DNA of 36,148 nt. It comes from an uncultured Clostridia bacterium (lineage in GTDB: Bacteria; Bacillota; Clostridia; Peptostreptococcales; Anaerovoracaceae). The translations under genes and the position numbers were made by a program. Below the pieces are notes generated by a model. The model searched no databases. It was not told where the DNA came from and saw nothing but the letters and a program-made list of their open reading frames with translations. Location: contig CALCEY010000016.1 in assembly GCA_937900415.1 (NCBI GenBank), forward strand, positions 1 through 36,148, written 5' to 3'. Below are positions 23,291 through 31,529 of the stretch, piece after piece (within the stretch, counting starts at the first letter, position 1; each line of letters opens with the position of its first letter).

Positions 23291-23998
23291 TCAGCCCTCC
23301 CACCGGTTCATATCTACAGCTCCGCACGGACAGCTTCTGTAGCAAACGCCGCATTCGAGGCAGGCCGCATAGTCAATTGCCGCCCTTCCCTCTTTGATTT
23401 CAATAACCTGCGTCATACATTTTTCTTCACATATTCCACAGCCTGTACAGTTGTCGTTTATCTCGTAATACCACGGACGTGGATCTGCGCCTCCGAATCC
23501 GAAGCGGAATCTGAGCAGCTCATCGTCCTCATATACGTCGAATATCTCCCCTTCCCCCTTCACAAGGCGGAAAAGAGTGAAGTTTTCTATGCTCCTTTTG
23601 TACAGTTTTTCTGTCCCGGGGTTAAGCCTCCAGTATTCGGCCATCAGGTCTTCGTCCCGAACCTCCTCTGCCACTGCGTTTATTCTTATTCCGTATGTAA
23701 GCCTGCCTTTCGTGCTTACTATAATTCCCCCGCTTATACGGGGATTTTTTTTAAGTTCGGCGTATACCGGTTTTCCCGGGCACAGCCCTATGTACAAGTA
23801 ATCAGTATCGTCAAGCTTGTGGATTTCAAGCCCCCTGTTCGTAGGTGTTTTTCCATCGGTTCCTACAGTGCAGAACACCATATATCCTATTTCCTTTACG
23901 GCTTCAAAAGCCTTTTTTCTGACGGTTTCTTCGCTGTCTGCTCTGGTAAGGCCCAGCGCCGGCTTTATATCTTCCTGAAATTTAACTGTATCTGTCAT
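23291..23998 (-). CDS. PNPOx-like flavin domain fused to a two-cluster ferredoxin domain (copy A)
   Basis: This 235-residue paralogue of the next gene has the same order: split barrel (about residues 30-160, with GYMVFCTVGTDGKTPTNRG and YIGLCPGKPVYAELK), a linker with LLRFRFGFGG, then Cys184/187/190/194 and Cys213/216/219/223 in two ferredoxin motifs. Copy B keeps the linker as LRFAFGG and the downstream Tyr-Tyr, so the pair arose by duplication of the whole fusion. The overall divergence is high enough that they may form a heteromer or serve different partners. It follows the transporter gene by 25 nt, with GGAGG upstream. Function is not established. Confidence 0.85.
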   Translation of the reverse strand: MTDTVKFQEDIKPALGLTRADSEETVRKKAFEAVKEIGYMVFCTVGTDGKTPTNRGLEIHKLDDTDYLYIGLCPGKPVYAELKKNPRISGGIIVSTKGRLTYGIRINAVAEEVRDEDLMAEYWRLNPGTEKLYKRSIENFTLFRLVKGEGEIFDVYEDDELLRFRFGFGGADPRPWYYEINDNCTGCGICEEKCMTQVIEIKEGRAAIDYAACLECGVCYRSCPCGAVDMNRWEG

Positions 23999-24023
23999 GT
24001 TATCAACCTCCGGTTACAATTTT

Positions 24024-25352
24024 TTAAATGATGCAGCCTACTACTGCGCATATTATTATAAGCGGTATATTCACGAATATAAACGACGGTATGCAGGAAT
24101 CCTTTATGTGGTCGTGCTGACCGTCTATGTTAAATGCGCTGGTAGGTATAAGAGTCTGATTTGACGACGGAGCTCCGGAGTCTCCCAGTGCGCCTGAAGC
24201 TGCAACCAGCAGTATTATGGCAGCGTGGCTCATGCCGATCTGAACTCCCAAAGGAACCAATACCGTTGCAACTATAGGAACGGTACTGAAAGAAGACCCT
24301 ATTCCCATGGTTATAAACAGACCCAATATCAGCATGAAGAAGGAGCCGAATACCTTGCTTCCTCCTATGAGCTCTGCGCTGGCGTCTATCAGTGAATCCA
24401 GCTCTCCGTACTCTTTGCTGACTGCGGCAAAAGCAACTGCTGCCATCAACACGAGGCAAACGTATACGCTGGTCATTATACCTTTCATAAATACGGAATC
24501 AAAATCTTTAATCTTTATAGCTCCGGTCACCACCAAAACGGCAACCATCACAAGAGCTGCAAGAGGCATCGAATCCGTCGTTACCTGAATCACCACTACG
24601 GAAGCTGCTGCTAACAGGCATGCTATGTGCCTGAATTCTATCGGCGGCATTTCACGGTTTTTTGCATTTCTTTCCGCCTCCTCCAGCATGTTTTCTCCGT
24701 CCTTGCTGTCATATTCTCTCGGCTTTCTGTATTTGAACATAGCAAGAGTTATCGCCGTCAGCATTGCAATCGCTATAAAAATATTAGCCTTCCATATCTC
24801 GTTTATGGTTACATCAAGACCGTTCTCTGCAAGAGCCGTCTGTATTATACCCATAAATGCAAGACCGTAGCCTACGGGAAAACAGCAGTATCCCATCTGC
24901 AGTCCGCAGCATGTGGTGATAACAAGCAGTCTTCTGTCTACCTTGTAATCAGTAAGAAGTCTGAGCAGCGGCGGTATTATTACCAGCAGAAAAGAAACTC
25001 CCACTAATACGAAAGTTTCGGATATAACTGCAAGCACGGTGAGAACTATAGGGAAAAGCCATACTCTGTTTCCCACTATTTTGGCCACCCTCGGAGCCAA
25101 TACTTCTCCAACGTTGTTATACTGCATGGTTGTCGCCAGAACTCCGAGGAGAAGCAGGAACAAAACCATACGGTCATCGTTGCCCATATTCTCATAAAAC
25201 GCAGCCAGTCCTTCCGTTACGGATGCTCCTCCCAGCACGGCGCAAATAAGCGACGCCAATATTATTGAAAGAAATACATTGACTTTCAGAAGGCAAAGCG
25301 TCACTAAAATTATAACAGATAAAATTATAGGGTTTGTAATAATTGTAAGCAT
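24024..25352 (-). CDS. Na+/H+ antiporter-family transporter (YuiF-like)
   Basis: The 442-residue protein is an integral membrane protein with about 11-12 hydrophobic segments and a charged loop around residues 205-240. The conserved C-terminal region ASGALGDSGAPSSNQT followed by FNIDGQHDHIKDSC matches the Na+/H+ antiporter family related to B. subtilis YuiF. Some YuiF-type proteins have been predicted to move amino acids such as histidine, so the substrate is open. A very good promoter lies 40 nt upstream and AGGAGG sits 9 nt before the ATG. The two ferredoxin-fusion genes follow, probably in one transcript. No T-box or riboswitch fits in the short leader. Confidence 0.8.
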   Translation of the reverse strand: MLTIITNPIILSVIILVTLCLLKVNVFLSIILASLICAVLGGASVTEGLAAFYENMGNDDRMVLFLLLLGVLATTMQYNNVGEVLAPRVAKIVGNRVWLFPIVLTVLAVISETFVLVGVSFLLVIIPPLLRLLTDYKVDRRLLVITTCCGLQMGYCCFPVGYGLAFMGIIQTALAENGLDVTINEIWKANIFIAIAMLTAITLAMFKYRKPREYDSKDGENMLEEAERNAKNREMPPIEFRHIACLLAAASVVVIQVTTDSMPLAALVMVAVLVVTGAIKIKDFDSVFMKGIMTSVYVCLVLMAAVAFAAVSKEYGELDSLIDASAELIGGSKVFGSFFMLILGLFITMGIGSSFSTVPIVATVLVPLGVQIGMSHAAIILLVAASGALGDSGAPSSNQTLIPTSAFNIDGQHDHIKDSCIPSFIFVNIPLIIICAVVGCII

Positions 25353-25390
25353 GTAATATATCCTCCTGTTTAATCATCTTACATTATCGC

Positions 25391-25419
25391 ATTATAACTT
25401 TAAAGCATTAAAGCGTCAA
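25391..25419 (-). promoter_or_regulatory. Strong sigma-A promoter of the transporter/ferredoxin-fusion operon
   Basis: On the minus strand TTGACG (25414-25419) and a perfect TATAAT (25391-25396) are separated by 17 nt. Predicted start is near 25384, giving a leader of about 32 nt. Confidence 0.8.
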
Positions 25420-25487
25420 GAGTATTTTCTCTTGTTTTTTAAAAAAACAATTTTCCACCGCCAACTGATAGCTGCATGTATTATTTC

Positions 25488-25535
25488 TTCAAAAAATAAA
25501 ATGACGGCTGCCGTTATATTTCACACAGGCAGCCG
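25488..25535 (-). terminator. Terminator after polC
   Basis: CGGCTGCC (25505-25512) and GGCAGCCG (25528-25535) form an 8-bp GC-rich stem with a 15-nt loop; on the minus strand it is followed by TCATTTTATTTTTTG. It lies 22 nt past the polC stop. Confidence 0.65.
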
Positions 25536-25556
25536 CCTAATAACAGTTGAAACATA

Positions 25557-28500
25557 CTATATTTCAAAAAAGCTCAGCTGATCCGTCTCCGGAAGGCCCT
25601 TAAGCACTCCTCTCAGTTTAAGAGCCTCCAGCAGCGACTTGCTTATTTTAGCTCTCTTGAAAATATCTTCTATGGTCTCGTACGGAGCCGCATCATATTC
25701 GTTTACGAAAGAATTTGCCGCCGTCTCCCCCATTCCGTTCAATGCCATGAAAGGAAGCAGAACCTTGCCGTCTTTGATTTTGAATTTTGAAGCGTCGGAT
25801 TCGCCAAGTTTCATATCGGCAAATTCATATCCTCTGGAATACATCTCATAGGCTACTTCAAGCACCGTCAGTTCATTGCCTTCTTTAGCTGTAGCCGCCT
25901 GCCCTTTAGCATTTATCAGATCTATCTTTTCCAGTATGGCATCGCTGCCTTTTAATATGGTCTCCTCATCAAAATCAGCAACAACGCTGCTGAAATACGT
26001 CGCATAGAATTCCACCGGATAATATACCTTATACCACGCCATTCTGAAAGACATCATCGTATATGCCACAGCGTGAGCTCTCGGGAACATGTACTGTATC
26101 TTAATACACGAATCTATGTACCATTTCGGAACGCCATGTTCTTCCATAACCTTCAGCTGATCATCCTTGAGGGGTCTGTTTTTTCTGACGTCCTCCATTA
26201 TCTGGAAAGACATTTTATTTTCAATCCCCTTTAACATGAGATAGTTCATTATGTCGTCACGAGTTGAAATAACCTCCCTCATCGTTGCAATCCCTTGCTT
26301 TATATAATCCTGAGCGTTGTTTAGCCATACGTCCGTACCGTGGGAAAAGCCTGAAATTCTTACGAGGTCTGCGAACTTATCAGGCTTGGTATCGTCCAGC
26401 ATCTGTCTTACAAAAGCCGTTCCGAATTCAGGAATGGCATATGAGCCATGGGTAAATCTGTAATTTGGATTTTTTATGTCGAGCGCTTCGATTCCGTTGA
26501 AGATGCTCAGCACCTTTCTGTCAGTCAGGGGAACCGTCAACGGGTCAATTCCCGTCATGTCCTGAAGCTGTCTTATCATTGAAGGAACGTTATGTCCCAA
26601 TATATCCAGTTTAAGGAGGTTTTCGTCTATCTTATGATAATCAAAATGTGTGGTTACTATATCCGACTTTACATCGTTAGCCGGATGCTGAACGGGACAG
26701 AACTCATAAATTTCATGATCGTCAGGGACTATTACTATTCCCCCCGGGTGCTGGCCCGTGGTTCTTTTCACACCGGTGCAATGCTGAGTAAGTCTGTCCG
26801 CCTCGTATTTATTTATAGGGATTCCCTGCTCGTCATAAAATTTCCGGACATAACCGTAAGCGGTCTTATCCGCTATAGTTCCTACAGTTCCGGCCTTATA
26901 CACGTTTTTTTCGCCGAATATCGTTCCTACATATCTATGTGCAACAGGCTGATACTCTCCTGCAAAGTTGAGGTCTATATCAGGCTCCTTATCGCCGTCA
27001 AAGCCTAAAAAAGTTGCGAAAGGTATGGTATATCCGTCTCTGTTCATCTGTGCTCCGCACACAGGACATTCTTTCGGCGGCATATCTATTCCACAGTCGT
27101 AAAGCTCCATATCGCCCCATTCCAAATGTTTACATTCAGGGCAGATATAATGAGGGTCGAGGGGGTTTACCTCCGTAATTCCCGCCATGGTAGCCGCAAG
27201 GGAGGAGCCTACTGAACCTCGCGATCCAACAAGGTAGCCGTCCTGCAACGACTTGTTTACCAGCATTTGAGCCGATACATACATGACCGCGTATCCGTTG
27301 TTTATTATCGAGCTCAGCTCTTTTTCCAGCCTCTGCCCTATGACTTCGGGAAGCGGGTCTCCATACATGCTGTGAGCCTTTTCCATACAGGTTTTCCTGA
27401 GAGTTTCCTCTGCACCGTCTATCTTAGGCGGAAATTTGCCCTTCGGCACAGGCAGAAGCTCGTCAATCATGCCTGCTATCAAATTTGTATTTTCTATGAC
27501 TACTCTGCGGGCCGTCTCTTCTCCCAAATAAGCAAATTCCTCCATCATCTCGTCGGTAGTCCTTAAATACAGGCCCTGACCGTTTTCGGCGTCTTTATAA
27601 CCCTGTCCGGCCATTATTATGTTTCTGTATATGGCAGAAGTCGCCTGGTCATAATGCGCGTCTGTCGTCGCCACTACAGGCTTGCCCAGCTCGTCAGCCA
27701 AATCGACTATCTGTCTGTTTATATCTTTAAGCTCTTCTCTTGTCAGCTGTCTCCTGTCGGGGTATTTGCCCCCTTCCGTTCTGTCCTCGGTAAGAAATTT
27801 ATTGTTTATCAGGGGCTGTATCTCAAGATAATCGTAAAACTCTGCAATTCTTACGATTTCCTCATGGGATTTCCTGCGGTAAAATGCCTGATAAACTTCC
27901 CCCGCTTCACAAGCCGAGCCGATTATTATCCCCTCCCTGTTGGCCTGTATCACGGATTTCGGCAGCCTCGGCCTCTTGTAAAAATAATTGAGATGAGAAT
28001 ATGAAACCAGCTTGTAAATATTTTTAAGTCCCTCCTGAGTTGCGGCCAGAAGAATTATATGATTTGTCGGCCTGCTCTTGTAATCTATATTTCCGTCTTC
28101 GTCTATGAGCCCCTCGTCATCGAGCACATACCCTTCAAGGCCGTATATTATCTTTATCTCCTTGCCTTTGTCCCTGAGCTTTTTAGCGGCCTTAGCCGCA
28201 TCCGGGAAGGCCTGCACTACTCCATGGTCCGTAATCGCCACAGCGGGCTGTCCCCATGCCGCAGCCTGATTTACTATGTCCGCAGGCTCGTTGAGTCCGT
28301 CCATGGCGCTCATCTTGGTATGTGCGTGAAGCTCTACCCGCTTGCCGTCGGGCCATGTGTCAAGACGCTCCATATCGGTTTTTTCGCCCTTTTCCAAATC
28401 TTTAATCATTATTGTATTCAGATTTTCAAAGGTATCCCACTGAACCTGACCTCTTATCTTGACAGTATCTCCGGCAGCCAGCAAGGTCTTGATTTCCTGC

Positions 28501-29408
28501 TGCTTATTTTCGCTTATGAAGGCCTTGGTACATATGGTGGTTGTATTATCGGTGAGAAGCAATGTCATAAGAAAATTGCCGCTCTTAATCAGTCGAAAGT
28601 CCATCTTGAATATGGTTCCTTCTACCACGACCGTCCCCTGGGAAGGCTCTATTTCTTTAAGAGCCGTATCAGGCTCTGCATTTATGCTTCTTCCCATTAT
28701 GCGATTGCCTTCGGCAGGAAGCTCTTTATCACGTTTCCTGCCCTTCCATTCGCCTCTCTTAGAAAATGGCTTTTCTTCTGACGGCGTCCCGGCTGAAGGC
28801 GGCTGAGCGGCAGCCGACGCTTTTTCCTGTAAATTCTTTGCGTATTCTGCAACAGAAGCCTTTATCTCTTCCTCTTCCCCGTCTTTGAGATCCTTAACTC
28901 TGTCAGAATACAGTTCCCGATTGTTTTCAAAGCGAATATCCGCTTCTATGTTCAGACACTCCTTTAAAAGCCGCTCAAATTTCTTCTTAACCGTTTCGTT
29001 GAGCTTAGCGACGGCAAAATCCCCAAGCGCATATATTATAAGTTCGCGTCCGGAAAATCTGATTTTGTCGGTCTGTATAGTCTTGGTTATTGATGAGTAT
29101 TCTCCGTTAACAAGTTCAACCATATGCGGAATGAAAAGCTTTACAGCCTGTTCCTTTTCAAGGGTCATACCGCTGTATGAAAAATTTAATTCTATCCCCT
29201 TAAGTTTTCCGTCAAGCTTCTTTGCCAACTCATTTTTTATCTCATTGCAGACTTTTAAAGGCATTACAAAATTCAGGGTTATGTCTAAAGACAAAACCCT
29301 TGAATCTTTTTTTATCGCTGCTCTTTCAACGCTGTACCGCAGCTTTTCTCTCGTAAGCCCTTCTATCGGTCCGTACGATTCCAATACCTTTTCTATTATT
29401 TCTATCAT
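25557..29408 (-). CDS. polC: DNA polymerase III PolC-type, lacking the 3'-5' exonuclease domain
   Basis: This is the replicative polymerase of Gram-positive bacteria. Domains in order: N-terminal region (to about 260), OB fold (GTVVVEGTIFKMDFRLI, about 265-340), PHP domain beginning HAHTKMSAMDG near 358, polymerase core with RGSVGSSLAATM, a zinc-binding pair CPEC/CPVC, catalytic PDIDLNFAGEYQP near 808, and the C-terminal QLSFFEI. It is 1283 residues against about 1440 in B. subtilis. The missing length is explained at about residues 415-445: after IYGLEGYVLDD the PHP domain continues as NHIILLAATQEGLKNIYK, with no DVETTG motif or DEDD exonuclease between. No frame interruption exists, so this is a clean absence. 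The ATG overlaps the ispG stop (ATGA). Polymerase function is not in doubt. Confidence 0.96.
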   Translation of the reverse strand: MIEIIEKVLESYGPIEGLTREKLRYSVERAAIKKDSRVLSLDITLNFVMPLKVCNEIKNELAKKLDGKLKGIELNFSYSGMTLEKEQAVKLFIPHMVELVNGEYSSITKTIQTDKIRFSGRELIIYALGDFAVAKLNETVKKKFERLLKECLNIEADIRFENNRELYSDRVKDLKDGEEEEIKASVAEYAKNLQEKASAAAQPPSAGTPSEEKPFSKRGEWKGRKRDKELPAEGNRIMGRSINAEPDTALKEIEPSQGTVVVEGTIFKMDFRLIKSGNFLMTLLLTDNTTTICTKAFISENKQQEIKTLLAAGDTVKIRGQVQWDTFENLNTIMIKDLEKGEKTDMERLDTWPDGKRVELHAHTKMSAMDGLNEPADIVNQAAAWGQPAVAITDHGVVQAFPDAAKAAKKLRDKGKEIKIIYGLEGYVLDDEGLIDEDGNIDYKSRPTNHIILLAATQEGLKNIYKLVSYSHLNYFYKRPRLPKSVIQANREGIIIGSACEAGEVYQAFYRRKSHEEIVRIAEFYDYLEIQPLINNKFLTEDRTEGGKYPDRRQLTREELKDINRQIVDLADELGKPVVATTDAHYDQATSAIYRNIIMAGQGYKDAENGQGLYLRTTDEMMEEFAYLGEETARRVVIENTNLIAGMIDELLPVPKGKFPPKIDGAEETLRKTCMEKAHSMYGDPLPEVIGQRLEKELSSIINNGYAVMYVSAQMLVNKSLQDGYLVGSRGSVGSSLAATMAGITEVNPLDPHYICPECKHLEWGDMELYDCGIDMPPKECPVCGAQMNRDGYTIPFATFLGFDGDKEPDIDLNFAGEYQPVAHRYVGTIFGEKNVYKAGTVGTIADKTAYGYVRKFYDEQGIPINKYEADRLTQHCTGVKRTTGQHPGGIVIVPDDHEIYEFCPVQHPANDVKSDIVTTHFDYHKIDENLLKLDILGHNVPSMIRQLQDMTGIDPLTVPLTDRKVLSIFNGIEALDIKNPNYRFTHGSYAIPEFGTAFVRQMLDDTKPDKFADLVRISGFSHGTDVWLNNAQDYIKQGIATMREVISTRDDIMNYLMLKGIENKMSFQIMEDVRKNRPLKDDQLKVMEEHGVPKWYIDSCIKIQYMFPRAHAVAYTMMSFRMAWYKVYYPVEFYATYFSSVVADFDEETILKGSDAILEKIDLINAKGQAATAKEGNELTVLEVAYEMYSRGYEFADMKLGESDASKFKIKDGKVLLPFMALNGMGETAANSFVNEYDAAPYETIEDIFKRAKISKSLLEALKLRGVLKGLPETDQLSFFEI

Positions 29409-30493
29409 CTGCTCTGTTTTAAGCTCCTATAGTGCTCATCTATCATATTTATCAGTTCGTCTGCTAAAGAATCTTCTTTTACTGTCTTAATTATTTCCCC
29501 CTTAGCGAAGATAAGCCCCTTTCCGTCTCCTCCGGCCACTCCGAAATCTGCCTCTTTAGCTTCTCCCGGACCGTTAACGGCACATCCCATCACAGCTACC
29601 TTGATTCCGTCAAGACCTTTCCTTTGCAGTTCCTTTTCAACCGGAGCCAGCTTTCTTTCCACCTCGCAGGCAAGTCCCTGCAAGTCTATTCTCGTCCTTC
29701 CGCATGTCGGACACGAGACTATATCTATGGAGGACTTCCTCAATCCGAGATTTTTAAGTATATCTATGGCGAATTCAACTTCTTCTTCCGGATCGGCCGT
29801 AAGGGACACTCTCATGGTGTCTCCTATTCCCTCAAGAAGCAGCGCTCCAAGTCCGGCTGCTGATTTTATCTTCCCGTTTTTAGGCGTTCCGGCCTCCGTA
29901 ATACCTATATGTACCGGAACGTCAGTCTTTCCTCTGAGCAGCTTGTGAGCTTCGTAATTCATCTTTACATCGGAGGATTTGATGGAAACCACCAGATTAC
30001 CGTAGTCCATATCCTCAATATATTTTATGTTTCTCAGCGCGCTTTCCGAAAGTCCCTCGGCTGTAACTCCGCCGTACTTTTCGATTATATCCTTTTCAAG
30101 GGAGCCTGAATTAACTCCTACTCTTATGGGAATATTCCTCTCCCTGGCAGCTTCGACTACAGCTTTGACTCTGCCGCGGTCGCCTATATTGCCGGGATTT
30201 ATCCTTATCTTGTCAGCCCCCGCCTTGATGGCCGCTATTGCAAGCCGGTAATCAAAATGTATATCTGCGACTACAGGCACTCTTATTTTCTTCTTTACCC
30301 TTTCAAGCACCTGAGCCGCCTCGTTGTCGAATACTGCCACTCTGACAATCTGGCAGCCCGCGTCCGCAAGCATGTCTATCTGTCTTGTGAGAGCCGCCTC
30401 GTCCCTCGAATCGACATTGGTCATGGACTGCACGGAAACAGGCGCTCCGCCTCCTATTAAAACGTTTCCGCAGTTTACTTGTCTCGTAATCAT
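29405..30493 (-). CDS. ispG: 4-hydroxy-3-methylbut-2-enyl diphosphate synthase IspG (GcpE)
   Basis: IspG carries out the penultimate step of the non-mevalonate isoprenoid pathway and needs a [4Fe-4S] cluster. The 362-residue protein has a TIM-barrel part (VADIHFDYRLAIAAIKAGADKIRINPGN, in two halves around 75-102) and the cluster ligands Cys261, Cys264, Cys304 and Glu311 in CPTCGRT and MGCAVNGPGEA. It starts 3 nt after rseP, with GGGAG 7 nt upstream. Together with dxr two genes away it shows that the DXP pathway operates. Confidence 0.97.
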   Translation of the reverse strand: MITRQVNCGNVLIGGGAPVSVQSMTNVDSRDEAALTRQIDMLADAGCQIVRVAVFDNEAAQVLERVKKKIRVPVVADIHFDYRLAIAAIKAGADKIRINPGNIGDRGRVKAVVEAARERNIPIRVGVNSGSLEKDIIEKYGGVTAEGLSESALRNIKYIEDMDYGNLVVSIKSSDVKMNYEAHKLLRGKTDVPVHIGITEAGTPKNGKIKSAAGLGALLLEGIGDTMRVSLTADPEEEVEFAIDILKNLGLRKSSIDIVSCPTCGRTRIDLQGLACEVERKLAPVEKELQRKGLDGIKVAVMGCAVNGPGEAKEADFGVAGGDGKGLIFAKGEIIKTVKEDSLADELINMIDEHYRSLKQSR

Positions 30494-30496
30494 ATC

Positions 30497-31501
30497 TCAA
30501 CTCCCGAAAATCCTCGTAACATCATTAAATGTAACGTATATCATCAATGTAAAAAGAAGCGCAAGGCCTACAAAATGTATTGTTCCTTCGACCTTCTGGC
30601 TTACTTTTTTCCCTGTAATCATGGTATATATGACAAATATTATTCTGCCTCCGTCAAGAGCAGGAAGCGGCAGCATATTGATTATGGCTAAATTCAAGCA
30701 TATGAGCGCAGTCAGAAAGCCGTAATACCAGAAGCCGTACCGTGAGGTCTCGCTTACCATCTGAACCATGCCCACAGGTCCGCTCAGATTATCGGCTCCC
30801 ACCTTTCCTGTAAAAAGCTGTCCGAGAGTATCGAACATCGTTACCGTCATGTTCCATGTAGCCTTTGCTCCTTCAGCCACCGCCCTGAAAGGATTATGGC
30901 TTATAGCAGAAGTTATTCCTATGACGTATCTTCCGTCTTCCTCTGCTTTTGGAACAAGCGTCACAGACGATTCTTCACCGTTCCTTTCGACGGTTATCGA
31001 AACAGCTTCGCCGCCTGAGGCCACAATTGCTTCCGAGACGTCTGTCCAGTCATTAGTATCCGTTCCGTTTATATTTTTTATCTCGTCGCCGGACATGAGT
31101 CCCGCCTCATACGCCGGACTGTTTTCCGATACCTGATCTATTTTAGTGGTGGTAAACCCTATGATACCTACAACAAGAGACAGTATAAGGACCGCGCACA
31201 GCACGTTCATAAAAGACCCTGCCGCCAGTATTACTATCTTCTGCCACGGCTTTTTATTGGAAAAAGCTCTCGGTTCGTCTGAGTCCTCGTCTTCTCCTTC
31301 CATAGCGCAAAATCCGCCTATGGGAAAAAGTCTGATACTGTGAAGAGTTTCTCCTCTCTGTTTCTTCCATATGGCGGGTCCCATTCCGAAAGCAAACTCA
31401 TTGACTTTTACTCCCAGCCTCTTAGCCGCTATGAAATGACCCAGCTCATGCGGAAAAATCATAATGCAAAATAACAAAATAGCAAGTATTGCCGTTTTCA
31501 T
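30497..31501 (-). CDS. rseP: Site-2 intramembrane metalloprotease RseP/RasP
   Basis: This M50-family protease cleaves membrane proteins such as anti-sigma factors and leftover signal peptides. The 334-residue protein has the zinc motif HELGH (His18, Glu19, His22) in the first membrane helix, a PDZ domain at about residues 110-190 (SENSPAYEAGLMSGDEIKNINGT, in parts), and the second active motif NMLPLPALDGGR near residue 280, followed by a last membrane segment. GGGGG precedes the ATG. It sits between dxr and ispG as in many Clostridia and Bacilli. Confidence 0.95.
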   Translation of the reverse strand: MKTAILAILLFCIMIFPHELGHFIAAKRLGVKVNEFAFGMGPAIWKKQRGETLHSIRLFPIGGFCAMEGEDEDSDEPRAFSNKKPWQKIVILAAGSFMNVLCAVLILSLVVGIIGFTTTKIDQVSENSPAYEAGLMSGDEIKNINGTDTNDWTDVSEAIVASGGEAVSITVERNGEESSVTLVPKAEEDGRYVIGITSAISHNPFRAVAEGAKATWNMTVTMFDTLGQLFTGKVGADNLSGPVGMVQMVSETSRYGFWYYGFLTALICLNLAIINMLPLPALDGGRIIFVIYTMITGKKVSQKVEGTIHFVGLALLFTLMIYVTFNDVTRIFGS

Positions 31502-31529
31502 AAATCCCCCTTTAAGGTCTCTTACCGCA

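Noticed and set aside
23291..23998. Annotation as pyridoxamine 5'-phosphate oxidase
   Set aside because: Only the split-barrel fold is shared; the two ferredoxin motifs point to electron transfer and the context gives no link to vitamin B6.
25353..25400. T-box or riboswitch before the transporter gene, given YuiF-type histidine transporter predictions
   Set aside because: The leader after the strong promoter is only about 32 nt, too short for such an element.
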